NCBI GenBank assembly: GCA_903895055.1
Contig: CAITSL010000032.1
Span: 1 to 5,738 of the forward strand
DNA length: 5,738 nt
Direction of reading: 5' to 3'
DNA from: an uncultured bacterium
Lineage (GTDB): Bacteria; Patescibacteriota; Minisyncoccia; Phycocordibacterales; UBA9973
Shown: positions 5,236 through 5,738 of the stretch, in pieces
Position numbering within the stretch: the first letter of the stretch is position 1
How the letters are laid out: each line of letters begins with the position of its first letter
Notes under the pieces: model-generated
What the model was told of the DNA's origin: nothing
The model's input: only the letters and a program-made list of their open reading frames with translations
The model's database searches: none
Position numbers and translations under genes: made by a program

Positions 5236-5738
5236 ATGAAAAATATTTTAAAAAATATTGTTGCCTTAATAATCCTGGGCGTGGCTGTTTTTGTTTTTAG
5301 AGGCTCAATTGAAAAGGGTTATTTTATGTTGCAAGATCAATATTTTCCTTGCACGAGAACAATATCTTATTCTGTCGGGACGATTGATCCAAGCTTCGGA
5401 ATTAGTAAAGAAAATTTTTTAAGTGACATAGAAGAAGCCGAAAATGTTTGGGAAAAAGCTATTAATAAAAAGCTCTTTCTTTATAAATCAGAGGGGGGAG
5501 AACTTATGATCAATCTTTTGTATGATAATCGTCAGGCGACCACAGAACAACTGAAAAGTTTGAATAATACTTTAAATAGTGATAGGAGTTTTTATAATGA
5601 TTTAAAAAATCAAATAGACATCTTAAAAGCGGATCCAAATCCAGATGTAAATAAAATAAATGCTCTGATTGGTGAACTAAATAAAGCGGCAATTTCTTTC
5701 AACAATCAAGCGAAAGAGTACAATACCGCAGGCAATAG
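5236..5738 (+). CDS. Membrane-anchored protein, probable matrixin-like metalloprotease, 3' truncated by window
   Basis: The frame is open from ATG 5236 to the window edge (167 full codons). Residues 8-21 (IVALIILGVAVFVF) after a lysine-bearing N terminus form one hydrophobic segment, either a signal anchor or an uncleaved signal peptide, placing the rest outside the membrane. Residues about 39-100 (PCTRTISYSVGTIDPSFGIS, then a helix with NVWEKAINKKLF, then GELMINLLYDNRQATTEQL) resemble the N-terminal part of matrixin (M10A-like) metalloprotease domains seen in Candidate Phyla Radiation proteins. The remaining residues (about 101-167) are rich in N, K, L, D and E with helical periodicity, a likely coiled-coil insertion. 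The zinc motif HExxHxxGxxH expected for such an enzyme is not in the window, so catalytic activity is unproven. It lies 5 nt after the glutaredoxin-like gene and has no Shine-Dalgarno. Confidence 0.6.
   Translation, partial: MKNILKNIVALIILGVAVFVFRGSIEKGYFMLQDQYFPCTRTISYSVGTIDPSFGISKENFLSDIEEAENVWEKAINKKLFLYKSEGGELMINLLYDNRQATTEQLKSLNNTLNSDRSFYNDLKNQIDILKADPNPDVNKINALIGELNKAAISFNNQAKEYNTAGN

Noticed and set aside
1..5738. Alternative genetic code (UGA as glycine, as in some related candidate phyla)
   Set aside because: All five complete gene ends use TAA, no gene needs an in-frame UGA read through, and the only tRNA-Gly present has anticodon CCC.
1..5738. CRISPR array, insertion sequence, prophage or defence island
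   Set aside because: I see no regularly spaced repeats, transposase, integrase, toxin-antitoxin or nuclease motifs. The genes are housekeeping metabolism plus a redox/protease pair.

Overview
The window looks like a piece of a small, AT-rich bacterial genome, most likely a member of the Candidate Phyla Radiation (Patescibacteria, Parcubacteria-like). This is an inference from gene content and style. The signs are a divergent but catalytically intact enolase, a PEP synthase next to a lactate dehydrogenase, a YruB-type mini-glutaredoxin, and a membrane-anchored protein resembling the matrixin-like metalloproteases I associate with these bacteria. Lysine and AAA codons dominate, all five visible stops are TAA, and no start has a Shine-Dalgarno sequence. 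No UGA recoding is needed to read any gene.

Layout. Positions 1-178 hold the 3' end of a DUF167/YggU-family gene. Then come three plus-strand central-carbon genes: L-lactate dehydrogenase (194-1111), enolase (1135-2364) and phosphoenolpyruvate synthase (2437-4851). A minus-strand tRNA-Gly with anticodon CCC lies at 4864-4934. A plus-strand pair follows: a glutaredoxin-like protein (4991-5230) and, 5 nt later, the start of a membrane-anchored, probably matrixin-like protein (5236 to the window edge). There is no gene-free stretch longer than 90 bases. I see no CRISPR array, insertion sequence or integrase.

How the genes fit together. Enolase makes PEP, PEP synthase interconverts PEP and pyruvate, and lactate dehydrogenase reduces pyruvate to lactate while regenerating NAD+. 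The cluster could therefore run the last steps of a lactate fermentation, with PEP synthase working in the ATP-forming direction in place of pyruvate kinase. The same genes could also support gluconeogenesis. The direction cannot be read from the sequence.

The most distinctive non-coding signals are extended -10 promoters (TGnTAtAAT). Two sit exactly six bases before an ATG (lactate dehydrogenase and glutaredoxin), which predicts leaderless mRNAs. A third drives PEP synthase, with a 46-nt leader that itself begins near an ATG of an 8-codon mini-ORF. A GC-rich imperfect palindrome lies in frame inside enolase and looks like a small dispersed repeat absorbed into the protein. I did not find a convincing undescribed multi-gene system; these signals are the parts most worth a second look.
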